A stretch of DNA of 64,000 nucleotides from Catenovulum sp. 2E275 (GTDB taxonomy: Bacteria > Pseudomonadota > Gammaproteobacteria > Enterobacterales > Alteromonadaceae), in contig NZ_JAOPFU010000001.1 of NCBI RefSeq assembly GCF_025515275.1, positions 124,001 through 188,000 of the forward strand, read 5' to 3'. The first letter of the stretch is position 1. Every line of letters starts with the position of its first letter. The notes under the pieces are model-generated. The model did no database searches, had not been told where the DNA came from, and saw only the letters and a program-made list of their open reading frames with translations. Shown one piece after another: positions 1 through 8,959 of the stretch. A program made the translations under genes and the position numbers.

Positions 1-2
1 CA

Positions 3-413
3 GTTGCCCATGCTTTTATGCAACTAGCTTCAATTCAAATGGAAAAAAGATTGCATTTTAATCAAGATATTGATCAGAATATCGATCAACAGCAGCAAGT
101 TCCAACTATGTTTATTCAGCTATTGTTGGAAAATGCGGTTAAACACGGTATTGCAAAACTGGCAGGTGGTGGCACCGTCCACTTATCGTTAAAATACACT
201 GGCTCATCCATCCACATTCAAGTATCTAACGATGGTACGCTAATCGAACAAAACGCAAATGGTATTGGGCTAAAAAATATCCGTACGCGGTTAGCTATGC
301 TGTATGGTGATTCAGCCAATTTCAGTATTAAACAAGTTGATAACCCGCAAACTGGCTCTCAAGTTATCGCACTAGTGAATTTGCCTGCGAATCATGCATT
401 AAACCAACAGTAA
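3..413 (+). CDS. LytS/YehU-type sensor histidine kinase, C-terminal fragment
   Basis: The reading frame is open to the left edge, so the gene starts outside the window and only about 136 C-terminal residues are visible. They form a HATPase_c ATP-binding domain of the LytS/YehU class: an N-box (LLLENAVKHG) and a G-box (GIGLKNIRTRL) are plain. Such kinases autophosphorylate on a His upstream of this domain and pass phosphate to a LytTR-type regulator. That regulator follows 13 bp downstream on the same strand, so the two are very likely one operon. The sensor part is not in the window, so the signal cannot be guessed. Confidence 0.88.
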   Translation, partial: VAHAFMQLASIQMEKRLHFNQDIDQNIDQQQQVPTMFIQLLLENAVKHGIAKLAGGGTVHLSLKYTGSSIHIQVSNDGTLIEQNANGIGLKNIRTRLAMLYGDSANFSIKQVDNPQTGSQVIALVNLPANHALNQQ

Positions 414-426
414 CAAAAGGACTTTT

Positions 427-1134
427 ATGCAAGCCATTATTGTTGAAGACAGCCGCCTTGCGCGACTTGAACTCAAAGAGCAATTAAAACAATTTAAAAA
501 TATTGAAGTGATCGCTGAAGCTGAAAACGGTGTGCAAGGTGTCGAGTTAATCGAGCAATATCACCCAGACATCATATTTCTCGACATAGATATGCCAGAA
601 ATGAATGGTTTTGAAATGCTGGAACAACTCACCTATGTACCGACGATTATTTTTACCACGGCCTATGACGAATACGCGATTAAATCTTTTGAAGTGAATG
701 CACTCGATTATTTACTCAAACCTATTACCTTGCCACGCTTAACCAGCGCAGTACAGAAAGCGTATACGTTACATCACAAACCTATTGTCGAAGATAAACT
801 TCACAGCGATAGCCGTTTTTTTGTTAAAGAAGGTGAGCGATGTTGGTTAGTTAAATTACAACAAGTACAACTATTTGAATCCATAGGTAATTACACTCGA
901 CTGTACTTCGACCAGCACAAGCCAATGATTTATAAATCGTTAAGTCAAGTTGAAAAACGCTTACCTGAACAGCTCTTTTTTCGAGCCAACCGTGGTGAAT
1001 TGATTAACATGCAGTATATTACTGACGTAGAAATAACACTCAATGGCAACCTGCTAATTCACTTACAAAACGGCAAAATAGTCGAACTATCGCGCAGACA
1101 AGCAACCTTATTTAAAAAGCAGATGTCATTGTAA
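427..1134 (+). CDS. LytTR-family response regulator
   Basis: A 235-residue two-domain regulator. Residues 1-115 are a receiver domain with acidic pair E7/D8, phospho-acceptor D53 in FLDIDMP, T77/T78 and K98 in LLKPI. Residues about 130-235 form a LytTR DNA-binding domain (FFVKEGERCWLV...FFRANRGELINMQYI). It resembles the BtsR/YpdB/LytR class. An AAGGA ribosome site precedes the ATG. It should be phosphorylated by the kinase encoded just upstream. Its targets are unknown; it converges on the RND operon, so position alone does not link it to the pump. Confidence 0.92.
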   Translation: MQAIIVEDSRLARLELKEQLKQFKNIEVIAEAENGVQGVELIEQYHPDIIFLDIDMPEMNGFEMLEQLTYVPTIIFTTAYDEYAIKSFEVNALDYLLKPITLPRLTSAVQKAYTLHHKPIVEDKLHSDSRFFVKEGERCWLVKLQQVQLFESIGNYTRLYFDQHKPMIYKSLSQVEKRLPEQLFFRANRGELINMQYITDVEITLNGNLLIHLQNGKIVELSRRQATLFKKQMSL

Positions 1135-1245
1135 GTTAATTAAGTATATTCGTACGCCACTTTCATGCTTAAAATTATTCAAATTCATGCGATAAAAAGC
1201 GGCCTACATAGTTTTACAATTTAAATGATTAAACTAATTTTCCGT

Positions 1246-4200
1246 TTATTTACCCGCCTTTTTCGCGACTCTGCGCTCAATTAACGTATAAAACAAAGGT
1301 ACAAATAAAATGGTTAAGCCGGTTGCGGTGACCATGCCGCCAATCACGCTGATGCCTATTGCATTTTGACTGGCTGCGCCTGCCCCACTTGAAAGCGCTA
1401 ATGGTAATACCCCCATAGTAAACGCCAGTGAGGTCATAATGATCGGGCGGAATCTTTGTTTAGCTGCAAGGCCAATGGCTTCTGATAATTTATGCTGACC
1501 AGATTCGACCTGAGATTTGGCAAATTCAACAATTAAAATGGCGTTTTTCGCCGCTAACCCAACTGTGGTTAATAGCGCAACTTGCAGGTAAACATCGTTC
1601 GATAAATTAAATAACCAAGCGGCGGTAATTGCACCTAAAATACCCAGCGGAATAATTAATATCACTGAGAATGGTACACGCCAGCTTTCATATAATGCGG
1701 CGAGCGATAAAAACACCATTAAAATAGATAACAAATATAAAATAACGGCCTGACTACCAGTTTGTTTTTCTTCATACGAAATACCGTACCACTCCACTCT
1801 GTATTCGCCATCTAACTGAGTCACCAACTGTTCAATTTCAGCCATTGCTTCGCCAGAGCTAACCCCTGCGGCTGGCGCACCTAAAAAGTTTATCGATGGA
1901 TTACCGTTAAAACGTTCAAGTTTGGGCGATCCCATTTGCCATTCAGGTGTTGAAAATGCATCAAACGAGACCATTTGCCCTTGCTGGTTACGCACATACC
2001 AGTCGGTTACATTATCCGGCATCATTCTAAAATCGATATCGGCTTGCAGATAAACCCGTTTTAGCCGGCCTCGGTCTAAATAGTTATTAACGTATTTTCC
2101 GCCCCATGCAATTTGCAATGTTTGGTTAATGTCAGTTAACGGAATCCCCAAAGCCGATGCTTTTTCGCTGTCGATATTCAGCTGAAATTGCGGTACATCG
2201 CTCAAGCCATTTTGACGCACGCCAACTAATTTATGATTAGTTGCAGCCAGTTCAAGTAATTGATAAACCGCCTGCATTAAATCTTGATGGCCTTGGCCGT
2301 TTGCATCCACCAACTGAAAATTAAAACCGGATGAGTTACCTAATTCACGAATCGGCGGCGGAAAAAAGGTAAATACGCTGGCATCTTTAATATCGCTTAA
2401 TGCTTGCCTTGCTCTGTCGTTAATCGCAAATACACTTTGATCATCTTGGGTTCTTTCTGACCAGTCTTTTAAGCCAACAAAACCGATTCCGGCATTTTGT
2501 GCAGAGCCGGCAAAACTAAAACCAACCACAGCAAATAAATGCTCAACTAAATCGCCCTGCTCTTCTAAAAAATAATCTTCAATTTGTTTAGCCGATTCTA
2601 AGGTGCGGTTAGCCGTTGCGTTATCCGGCGTTTTAAGCGTCATATACATAATGCCCTGATCTTCATTTGGGATAAATGATTCAGGTAAATCGTTAAATAA
2701 ATACGCCATTCCAGCAACTAATAGGGCATAAATCCCGATAAAACGCAGTGTGCGACGGATCATATAATGAGTTGCGTTTTGGTATTTTTGTCTGATTTTG
2801 TCAAAATAAAAATTAAAACCGCGAAAAAACCTCATGCTATGCAAACCGGTTTTATTTTGCGGCTTTAAAAAGCTGGCACAAAGTGAGGGCGATAAAATCA
2901 TGGCTACCAATACCGACAATGTCATCGCGGTAATAATCGTGATTGAAAACTGGCGATAAATCACCCCAGCAGCACCACTAAAAAACGCCATAGGTACAAA
3001 TACAGTCGAGAGTACAATCGCAATGCCAATTAACGCGCTGGTGATCTGGCTCATGGATTTAATCGTTGCCTGCTTAGCTGGTAAATGCTCCTCGTGCATA
3101 ATACGCTCAACGTTTTCAACCACCACAATTGCATCGTCTACCAACAAACCAATAGCCAGTACCATAGCAAACATGGTTAATACATTAATGCTGTAACCTA
3201 ATGCGCTCAGCACCGCAAACGTACCAAGCAATACCACAGGTACAGCAATGGTTGGAATTAAAGTGGCGCGTAAATTTTGTAAAAACAACAACATCACAAA
3301 AAATACCAGCACAACCGCTTCAATTAAGGTTTTAACCACAGATTCAATTGAAAGCTGAATAAACGGGGTGGCATCACGCGGGTAAACCACTTTTACCCCC
3401 GGCGGCAGCGTTTTAGCAATTTCAGCCACTTTTTGTTTAATCAACTTTGAGCTTTCTAGCGCATTCGCGCCAGTTGCTAAACTCACCCCCATTCCAACAG
3501 CCGGTTTACGTTTGTAACGAACCAGCACGTCATAAGCTTCTGCACCACGTTCAACTCGGGCTACATCGGCTAAATGCAATTGCGATCCATCTTCATTTAC
3601 CCGAATAATAATGCGTTCAAACTGTTCTACAGTTTTAAGCCGTGATTGCGCAGTAAAAGTAGCATTAATTTGCTGATTAGCTGCTGCTGGCATGCCACCA
3701 ATTTGACCGGCCGATACATCAATATTTTGCGCTCGAATCGCATTTTCAACATCAACCGGAGTTAATGAATAACTGTTCAGTTTTTGCGGATCAAGCCAAA
3801 TGCGCATCGCATATTGGCTACCAAAAAAATTCACATTACCGACACCGTTAATTCTTGAAACCGGCTCGCGGATTAAGCGATTAGCTAAATCGCCAATATC
3901 AGTTTGAGTCAGTGAACCATCTTCAGAATAAACCCCAATGACCATTAAATAACTGCTATTGGCTTTAGTTACATTCACCCCAAGCGCCTGAACTTCCGCA
4001 GGTAGCTGGGCAATAGCAGATTGAATTTTATTTTGCGTTTGCACTTGGGCGGTATCCGGATCGGCCTCTGGTTCAAACGTTAAGGTAATAGAGGCACTGC
4101 CGTCTGAGCTACTTGACGAAAAATAACGCAAGTAGTCTATTCCGGTTAAGCTTTGTTCAATTAATTGTGTCACCGAGCTTTGCACCGAACGCGCTGAAGC

Positions 4201-4353
4201 GCCCGGATACGTTGCGCTGATAGTCACCGTAGGCGGTGCAACTTTAGGATATTGCTCCACCGGCAAACCACGCAGCGCCAAGATCCCCAATAACATAATT
4301 AAAATAGCGATAACCCATGCAAAAACAGGGCGTTCAATAAAAAATCTAGCCAT
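1246..4353 (-). CDS. RND multidrug efflux transporter, inner-membrane pump (AcrB/MexB-like, HAE1)
   Basis: 1035 residues, the full length of the AcrB/MexF family. It starts MARFFIERPVFAWVIAI, typical of the first transmembrane helix of HAE1 pumps. The proton-relay aspartates D406/D407 lie in GLLVDDAIVVVENVERI in TM4. The two halves, each with a periplasmic porter region, can be followed (second half from about residue 535). It would drive proton-coupled export of hydrophobic drugs, detergents or metabolites across both membranes. It follows its membrane-fusion partner by 23 bp and has an AGGAT ribosome site. No TolC-like outer-membrane factor is encoded nearby, so it probably uses one from elsewhere. 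The substrate cannot be told from sequence. Confidence 0.95.
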   Translation of the reverse strand: MARFFIERPVFAWVIAILIMLLGILALRGLPVEQYPKVAPPTVTISATYPGASARSVQSSVTQLIEQSLTGIDYLRYFSSSSSDGSASITLTFEPEADPDTAQVQTQNKIQSAIAQLPAEVQALGVNVTKANSSYLMVIGVYSEDGSLTQTDIGDLANRLIREPVSRINGVGNVNFFGSQYAMRIWLDPQKLNSYSLTPVDVENAIRAQNIDVSAGQIGGMPAAANQQINATFTAQSRLKTVEQFERIIIRVNEDGSQLHLADVARVERGAEAYDVLVRYKRKPAVGMGVSLATGANALESSKLIKQKVAEIAKTLPPGVKVVYPRDATPFIQLSIESVVKTLIEAVVLVFFVMLLFLQNLRATLIPTIAVPVVLLGTFAVLSALGYSINVLTMFAMVLAIGLLVDDAIVVVENVERIMHEEHLPAKQATIKSMSQITSALIGIAIVLSTVFVPMAFFSGAAGVIYRQFSITIITAMTLSVLVAMILSPSLCASFLKPQNKTGLHSMRFFRGFNFYFDKIRQKYQNATHYMIRRTLRFIGIYALLVAGMAYLFNDLPESFIPNEDQGIMYMTLKTPDNATANRTLESAKQIEDYFLEEQGDLVEHLFAVVGFSFAGSAQNAGIGFVGLKDWSERTQDDQSVFAINDRARQALSDIKDASVFTFFPPPIRELGNSSGFNFQLVDANGQGHQDLMQAVYQLLELAATNHKLVGVRQNGLSDVPQFQLNIDSEKASALGIPLTDINQTLQIAWGGKYVNNYLDRGRLKRVYLQADIDFRMMPDNVTDWYVRNQQGQMVSFDAFSTPEWQMGSPKLERFNGNPSINFLGAPAAGVSSGEAMAEIEQLVTQLDGEYRVEWYGISYEEKQTGSQAVILYLLSILMVFLSLAALYESWRVPFSVILIIPLGILGAITAAWLFNLSNDVYLQVALLTTVGLAAKNAILIVEFAKSQVESGQHKLSEAIGLAAKQRFRPIIMTSLAFTMGVLPLALSSGAGAASQNAIGISVIGGMVTATGLTILFVPLFYTLIERRVAKKAGK

Positions 4354-4376
4354 TAATTTATCCTGTTTTTAATGAG

Positions 4377-5522
4377 TTAATCGATTTTAGGTTGGTTATT
4401 TTGGTCTTCCACCAAATCACCGGATTTCAGTTTTTGATAACCGCGCAGGACAATTTTATCGCCCGCGGTTAACCCTTGCTCAATAATCCAATTATCCTGA
4501 TAGCTGGATTGCGCTTGAATAGTTTTTACAAAAGCCTGATTATTTTGATCAATCAACCATACTTCTAACTCACCTAACGCATTGCGAATAGCAGCCTTGT
4601 GCGGTAATAAAATCACGGCTTGTTCACCTAAATTAATGCTGGCGTTCACAAATGCACCGGGCAGCAATTTAAAATCAGGGTTGTCTAATTCACCTCTAAA
4701 GGTTACTGAGTCTGTGCTTTGCTCAATATTTAATTCTGAAAATTTAATTTCACCGCTTCGGCTAACCACGCCGGTTTCATCCGTAAAATCGACGCTAAAA
4801 GGGACATTTTGCTGTGAGTTAAATAATATTTGCTGCAACTTAAGCGATTTATTACGACTTTCCTGCAAATCGACAAAAGCCGGATTGAGCTGAGTTAATC
4901 TTGCTAAAGCCTGAGTTTGATTGGCGATTACCAAAGCGCCTTCGGTTACAAACGAACGTCCTATATGGCCAGAAATGGGGGCAAAAACTTTGGTGTAATC
5001 CAGCTCAACCTGCGCTAGTTCTACTTGAGCATTGGCTAATTCAACATTGGCCTGAGCCTGTAATAACTGCGCTTGAGTATTTTCAAATTCCTGCTGGCTG
5101 ATTGCTTTGGCTTTAATTAGTTCGCGATAGCGTTTCATGCGTGTTTGTAATGCTTCAAAATCCGCCTTTGCACTGTTTAAACCCGCATTGGCACTGGTTA
5201 ACCGAGCTTTGTATTTAGCATCATCAATTTGATAAAGTTGCTGACCTTTTTCAATATAAGCGCCTTCGTCAAATAAACGATTAATAATAATCCCATCTAC
5301 CTGAGGGCGAATATCAGCATAACGCGATGCCACCACACGGCCAGAAATAAACTGAGTTTGCTCAATGGATTGCAGATCCAAAGTTAAGCTATCCACTTGT
5401 TTTGCTTGAGCTGGCTGGGCAAGTTCCTGTGCATTAATTCTATTTTGTGTTTGAAAAAAACTCCAAAGCCCAAAGCTACTCACCAGCACAATCGCCATTA
5501 AAATAAATGTCCGCTTTTTCAT
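4377..5522 (-). CDS. RND efflux periplasmic adaptor (membrane-fusion protein, AcrA/MexE-like)
   Basis: 381 residues. A single N-terminal hydrophobic segment (residues about 6-24) has no lipobox cysteine, so the protein is probably anchored by an uncleaved helix or exported with a signal peptide. A split biotinyl/lipoyl-like domain follows (RPQVDGIIINRLFDEGAYIEKG and VFAPISGHIGRSFVTEGALV), interrupted by a long helical hairpin at about residues 105-175 rich in Gln, Ala and Glu. Beta-barrel and membrane-proximal domains end the protein. It is the first gene of a two-gene operon with the pump. An AGGGG stretch lies upstream of the ATG. Confidence 0.93.
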   Translation of the reverse strand: MKKRTFILMAIVLVSSFGLWSFFQTQNRINAQELAQPAQAKQVDSLTLDLQSIEQTQFISGRVVASRYADIRPQVDGIIINRLFDEGAYIEKGQQLYQIDDAKYKARLTSANAGLNSAKADFEALQTRMKRYRELIKAKAISQQEFENTQAQLLQAQANVELANAQVELAQVELDYTKVFAPISGHIGRSFVTEGALVIANQTQALARLTQLNPAFVDLQESRNKSLKLQQILFNSQQNVPFSVDFTDETGVVSRSGEIKFSELNIEQSTDSVTFRGELDNPDFKLLPGAFVNASINLGEQAVILLPHKAAIRNALGELEVWLIDQNNQAFVKTIQAQSSYQDNWIIEQGLTAGDKIVLRGYQKLKSGDLVEDQNNQPKID

Positions 5523-5827
5523 CCTAACCCCTGATTTGTTTAGGTATGTCTATTTTAATAAACCTCTGGATTTAAGGTTTGCCTTAAAATACGGAGTTTT
5601 TGCCTAAAACTCTTTGTGTAATATTTTTCATCCATGATTAAATAACCTGAGGTGCGTATAAGAAATGTTGAAGTAAAATCCTCAACAATTGGATTAAATA
5701 ATGCTAAACCAAGCTTATTTTACGTTCCAACGGGCTATTTTCTTATGTGCAGATCAGGTTAAATATGGCAAGTCATTTACATTAACGTTAAGCTTCTGCT
5801 TCGCGTATTTTATTCTGAGTATCTATT
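5523..5827. other. Divergent intergenic region between the RND operon and the AEC permease
   Basis: About 305 bp of AT-rich DNA that must hold promoters for both directions. I see no strong palindrome, terminator or RNA gene in it. A short open frame beginning at 5701 runs into the permease gene in another frame and has no family features or ribosome site, so I do not call it. Confidence 0.5.
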
Positions 5828-6754
5828 TTGTCTTTATTCGATCATTTATTGGTTGCGCTCAATGTTACTGCGCCAATTTTAATTATTTTATTAGCCGGTA
5901 TCGGATTTAAAAAAATTAACTTAATTGACGATCATTTTGTCTCGGTTGGTAATAAACTGGTGTTTAATGTCGCTCTACCTTGCTTGTTATTTCTAAGCAC
6001 TGCATCAGGTTCTTTCAGCCAAAATTTAAATACCCAATTAATTGGCTTTGCTGCCTTGGCGACGATTTTATCGGTAGTGATTGTATGGTTAATTGCTTAT
6101 TATTTTGTCGAAAAGTCTAAACTGGGGGTGTTTACCCAATGTGCCTTTCGCGGCAATATGGCGATTATCGGTTTAGCGTTATGTGTTAATGCTTACGGTG
6201 AGCAAATTATTGCCAAAGCCGCAGTTTATCTGGCATTTATTACGGTGTTATATAATTTATTGGCAGTTTTATTATTGAGTAATACCAAACAAGGAATGCT
6301 TAAAAAAATTGCCAAAAATCCATTGATTATCGCCATTATTAGCGGCGCATTATGGTCCAGTTTAAATCTGCCAACCCCACAAATTATGGGTAAATCTTTG
6401 GGTTATTTATCTCAGCTTACCTTGCCTTTAGCCCTGCTTTGTATTGGTGCCAGTTTAGATTGGCACAGTTTTAAAGCCAACCATAAACAAGCAGCCAGCG
6501 CGACCGCAATTAAGCTTATCATTCAGCCATTGATTATTGTAACTATTGGGATTTATTTAGGCTTTGATCAGCAAGAAACCGGCATTCTATTTTTAATGAT
6601 GGCAACACCAACCGCTGCTGCCGCTTATGTAATGAGCAAACAAATGACTCAGCATGGCAATTTAGCGGCTGAAATTATTACACTTTCAACCGCGCTCAGC
6701 CCGCTAACCGTTACTTTAGGATTGGTGATTTTAAGTTATTTAGGGTTTGTTTAA
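5828..6754 (+). CDS. AEC (auxin efflux carrier) family permease
   Basis: 308 residues, strongly hydrophobic, with about ten membrane segments in two halves as in the AEC family (malonate/organic-acid permeases such as MdcF, and YfdV). The best start is TTG at 5828. An in-frame TGA lies at 5816-5818, and the TTG start gives the usual amino end (MSLFDHLLVALNVTAPILIIL). Ribosome binding is weak (GAG about 8 nt upstream). AEC proteins move small organic anions, but sequence alone does not give the substrate. It is transcribed alone, convergent with the alpha-galactosidase gene. Confidence 0.85.
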   Translation: MSLFDHLLVALNVTAPILIILLAGIGFKKINLIDDHFVSVGNKLVFNVALPCLLFLSTASGSFSQNLNTQLIGFAALATILSVVIVWLIAYYFVEKSKLGVFTQCAFRGNMAIIGLALCVNAYGEQIIAKAAVYLAFITVLYNLLAVLLLSNTKQGMLKKIAKNPLIIAIISGALWSSLNLPTPQIMGKSLGYLSQLTLPLALLCIGASLDWHSFKANHKQAASATAIKLIIQPLIIVTIGIYLGFDQQETGILFLMMATPTAAAAYVMSKQMTQHGNLAAEIITLSTALSPLTVTLGLVILSYLGFV

Positions 6755-6784
6755 ACATATTACAAACCCTGACTAGTATTTTTT
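6742..6784 (+). terminator. Probable rho-independent terminator of the AEC permease
   Basis: AGGGTTTGT (6742-6750) pairs with ACAAACCCT (6762-6770) around an 11-nt loop. The hairpin overlaps the stop codon, and a T-rich run follows at 6778-6783. The T-run is displaced by 7 nt, so efficiency is uncertain. Confidence 0.5.
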
Positions 6785-6802
6785 GTCTATAAACCGTTTA
6801 AT

Positions 6803-8017
6803 TTATTTTTCAGGAGTTAAGCGCAAAACTTGAACGCCACGGGCTGGTACTTTAATTTTTAACTTTTTATTAGTATTCCCTGAACCTTTTTCCCATAAAT
6901 TCTTCCAGTTGAATGACTCTTTATTAAAATCAATATAATAATTAAAAATGTCATCTTTATAGATATTAAACTGCCAGTCATAGTTATAGTCAATTGCATT
7001 ATCTGAGCGGTTTAAAAACATAAATGCTAATTCATTGTTTTCAAGCGGCTTTACCCAAATTTCAAAATCGCCTTCATCAATAAATTTCATTGCTTGAATG
7101 CCTAATTTATCCTGATTTAACGCGATAATGTCTTTATTCGTTAAAATTTTGCGGGTTTGATCCGACATATTACGTAAATCGTTGCCAGCAATTAATGGTG
7201 AGGCCAACATAGCCCAAATCGAAAAATGCGCTTTATCTTCTTCAAACGACATGCCATTGCCAACTTCCATCATGTCCATGTCATTCCAGTGCCCTGGGCC
7301 TGCATATTTACGCAACCCTTTTTGCATATCCAGTATTGGCATTACCCCCCACGACGACCATGAACCATGATTTTTTTCGCAGCTCCAACAAGGGTAAATA
7401 TCACCGGTTGTCCGCCATGAATGTCCCACGTCTTTTGCCCATTCCCAAGGTTTATTGTCACCCCATTCACACATGCTGAATAAAATTGGGCGGCCAGCTG
7501 AATGCAAAGCATCACGCATTAAAGTGTAAGCACCAATCGGGTTTACATTTTCAGTGCTACACCAGTCATATTTTAAATAATCAATTCCCCATTTAGCATA
7601 AGTAATTGCATCCTGATATTCGTAGCCACGGCTACCCGGTTTACCGGCACAAGTTTTAGTGCCCGCATCAGAATAAATCCCAAGTTTTAACCCTTTGCTA
7701 TGCACATAATCAGCTAATGCTTTCATCCCTGATGGAAAATGCGCTTTGCTTTCTTGAATAAAGCCGTTTTCATCACGTTCGCCATGCCAGCAATCATCAA
7801 TATTAATATATTCATAGCCGGCTTCTTTCATCCCCGATTCCACCATGGCATCCGCCATTTGTTTAATCATGTCTTCATTTACATCACAATCAAAATTATT
7901 CCAGCTATTCCAGCCCATTTGTGGGGTTTGTGCTAAATTTTCAAATTTTTGCGACAAAGCAGAATTTGAGAACAACAATAAGCTTGATAACCCAACTGCT
8001 TTTAATGCGTTTTTCAT
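6803..8017 (-). CDS. Alpha-galactosidase, glycoside hydrolase family 27 (secreted)
   Basis: 404 residues with a signal peptide (residues 1-22, cut near SALS-QK). The barrel starts with the GH27 signature TPQMGWNSWNNF. The nucleophile is D151 in YLKYDWC and the acid/base is D206 in WRTTGDI; YINIDDCWH and GPGHWNDMDMMEVGN are further family blocks. A beta-sandwich domain ends the protein (about 310-404). It should release terminal alpha-1,6-galactose from galactomannan or its oligosaccharides in the periplasm or outside. It lies 24 bp behind a solute-binding-like gene and has a GAGG ribosome site, so the two are probably one transcript under the CCGG operator at 8902. With the mannanases of this locus it makes a galactomannan set. 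Confidence 0.95.
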   Translation of the reverse strand: MKNALKAVGLSSLLLFSNSALSQKFENLAQTPQMGWNSWNNFDCDVNEDMIKQMADAMVESGMKEAGYEYINIDDCWHGERDENGFIQESKAHFPSGMKALADYVHSKGLKLGIYSDAGTKTCAGKPGSRGYEYQDAITYAKWGIDYLKYDWCSTENVNPIGAYTLMRDALHSAGRPILFSMCEWGDNKPWEWAKDVGHSWRTTGDIYPCWSCEKNHGSWSSWGVMPILDMQKGLRKYAGPGHWNDMDMMEVGNGMSFEEDKAHFSIWAMLASPLIAGNDLRNMSDQTRKILTNKDIIALNQDKLGIQAMKFIDEGDFEIWVKPLENNELAFMFLNRSDNAIDYNYDWQFNIYKDDIFNYYIDFNKESFNWKNLWEKGSGNTNKKLKIKVPARGVQVLRLTPEK

Positions 8018-8041
8018 ACTTAATATCCTCTTTTGTTTTTA

Positions 8042-8887
8042 TTACTCTTCTAACTTCAGCCAGAGCTCCGGCCGATTGATTGGTGTTTTATTGTTTAAAT
8101 TCGGGTTGGCTATTTTAATAACCTTACGGTTAGCCAGTTTAGCTAAATCAAGTGCATTTTTTACGTGAGGCGCGTTATAAAACAGCTCATCAAAGCTGCC
8201 ATCACTGATCGCAGCTTCTAAACCGCTTTCAATAATCTGGCGCAATTTTTCGTTATCTTTACTTACAAAAAAATACATCGGCATCGGGTAAATCAGTAAC
8301 AGGCTTTGCTCTACCGCTAAGTTAATATTTTCTCTTTTATTTACTTCATCCCAAGGTTCATGTACCCCTAAAGGTAAATAGTCAAACCGCGCGCCATCTA
8401 ACATATAAAATAAATTTTCTTTTTTAACTGGCGCAACCACAGGTAAACCGGCATGTTCTAATATAGGCGTATCACCCCAAAAACGCCCCTGACCGGCTTT
8501 TAATTGTTGAAGATCCTGTAAAGTATTCACTTTATCAAACTCAGCTTGAGTGCCTTTACGAATTAAAAAAATCCGGTGTCCCTGCAAACCTTTCATCAGC
8601 GGAATACGCACAGGTTGCAGTTTATTTTCATACTCTGGTTGAGTGCCGGCCCACATAATAGACAACTCACCACTTAATAAACGTTCAACTTGTTGCTGCT
8701 GATTAAACGTTTGTTTGCTTTCTTTTAAATTATAGGCTTTATCAGCCCCAGCTTTTTCCAGTGCCAGCTTTATTAATTTGACAAAATACTGACTTTTTTC
8801 ATCACTAATCCGGGTGTATTTAATATCGGTTGCCGCAACACACGGCAAGCAGATTAATGTAATGAGTAATATAAGTATTTTAAGCAT
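8042..8887 (-). CDS. Periplasmic solute-binding-like protein (type II PBP fold), paralogue of the gene at 43.5 kb
   Basis: 281 residues from ATG at 8887. I prefer this start to GTG at 8893 because GAGG lies 7 nt before the ATG but only 1 nt before the GTG. A signal peptide (MLKILILLITLICLPCVAA) is followed by a domain resembling the extracellular solute-binding family 3 fold. Shared with the paralogue at 43505-44422 are the blocks IP..(K/R)GL.G.R.FLI, W.DT.ILE.AGL.V and ENLF.ML...R.DY.P.G.H. No permease or ATPase genes accompany it, so classical ABC uptake is not supported. It precedes the alpha-galactosidase by 24 bp. Ligand unknown; a role in sensing or delivering galactosides is only inference. 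Confidence 0.75.
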   Translation of the reverse strand: MLKILILLITLICLPCVAATDIKYTRISDEKSQYFVKLIKLALEKAGADKAYNLKESKQTFNQQQQVERLLSGELSIMWAGTQPEYENKLQPVRIPLMKGLQGHRIFLIRKGTQAEFDKVNTLQDLQQLKAGQGRFWGDTPILEHAGLPVVAPVKKENLFYMLDGARFDYLPLGVHEPWDEVNKRENINLAVEQSLLLIYPMPMYFFVSKDNEKLRQIIESGLEAAISDGSFDELFYNAPHVKNALDLAKLANRKVIKIANPNLNNKTPINRPELWLKLEE

Positions 8888-8901
8888 AACCACACCTCAA
8901 A

Positions 8902-8915
8902 AAAAACCGGTTACA
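8902..8915. promoter_or_regulatory. GalR/LacI-type operator, site 1 (PBP-GH27 operon)
   Basis: AAAAACCGGTTACA; the right half matches the consensus TGTAACCGGTTACA exactly and the left half is degenerate. It lies 14 bp upstream of the ATG of the solute-binding gene, where a bound repressor would block initiation or early elongation. Confidence 0.6.
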
Positions 8916-8932
8916 TTTTAATTAAATATAAA

Positions 8933-8959
8933 ATTAATGGTTTTTTATAAACCATTAAT
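8933..8959 (-). terminator. Rho-independent terminator of the phosphomannomutase gene
   Basis: An 11-bp perfect stem (ATTAATGGTTT / AAACCATTAAT) with a 5-nt loop lies directly after the stop codon, followed on the minus strand by TTTATATTTAAT. It separates phosphomannomutase transcription from the solute-binding/GH27 operon. Confidence 0.75.

Noticed and set aside
1246-5522. RND operon as the target of the neighbouring LytTR regulator
   Set aside because: The genes converge, so the regulator is not upstream of the pump; I found no shared motif to support control.
5701-5910. Short plus-strand frame of 69 codons before the AEC permease
   Set aside because: It overlaps the permease N-terminus in another frame, has no ribosome site and no recognisable domain.
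8042-8887. ABC transporter operon including the solute-binding-like gene
   Set aside because: No permease or ATPase gene is encoded anywhere near it.
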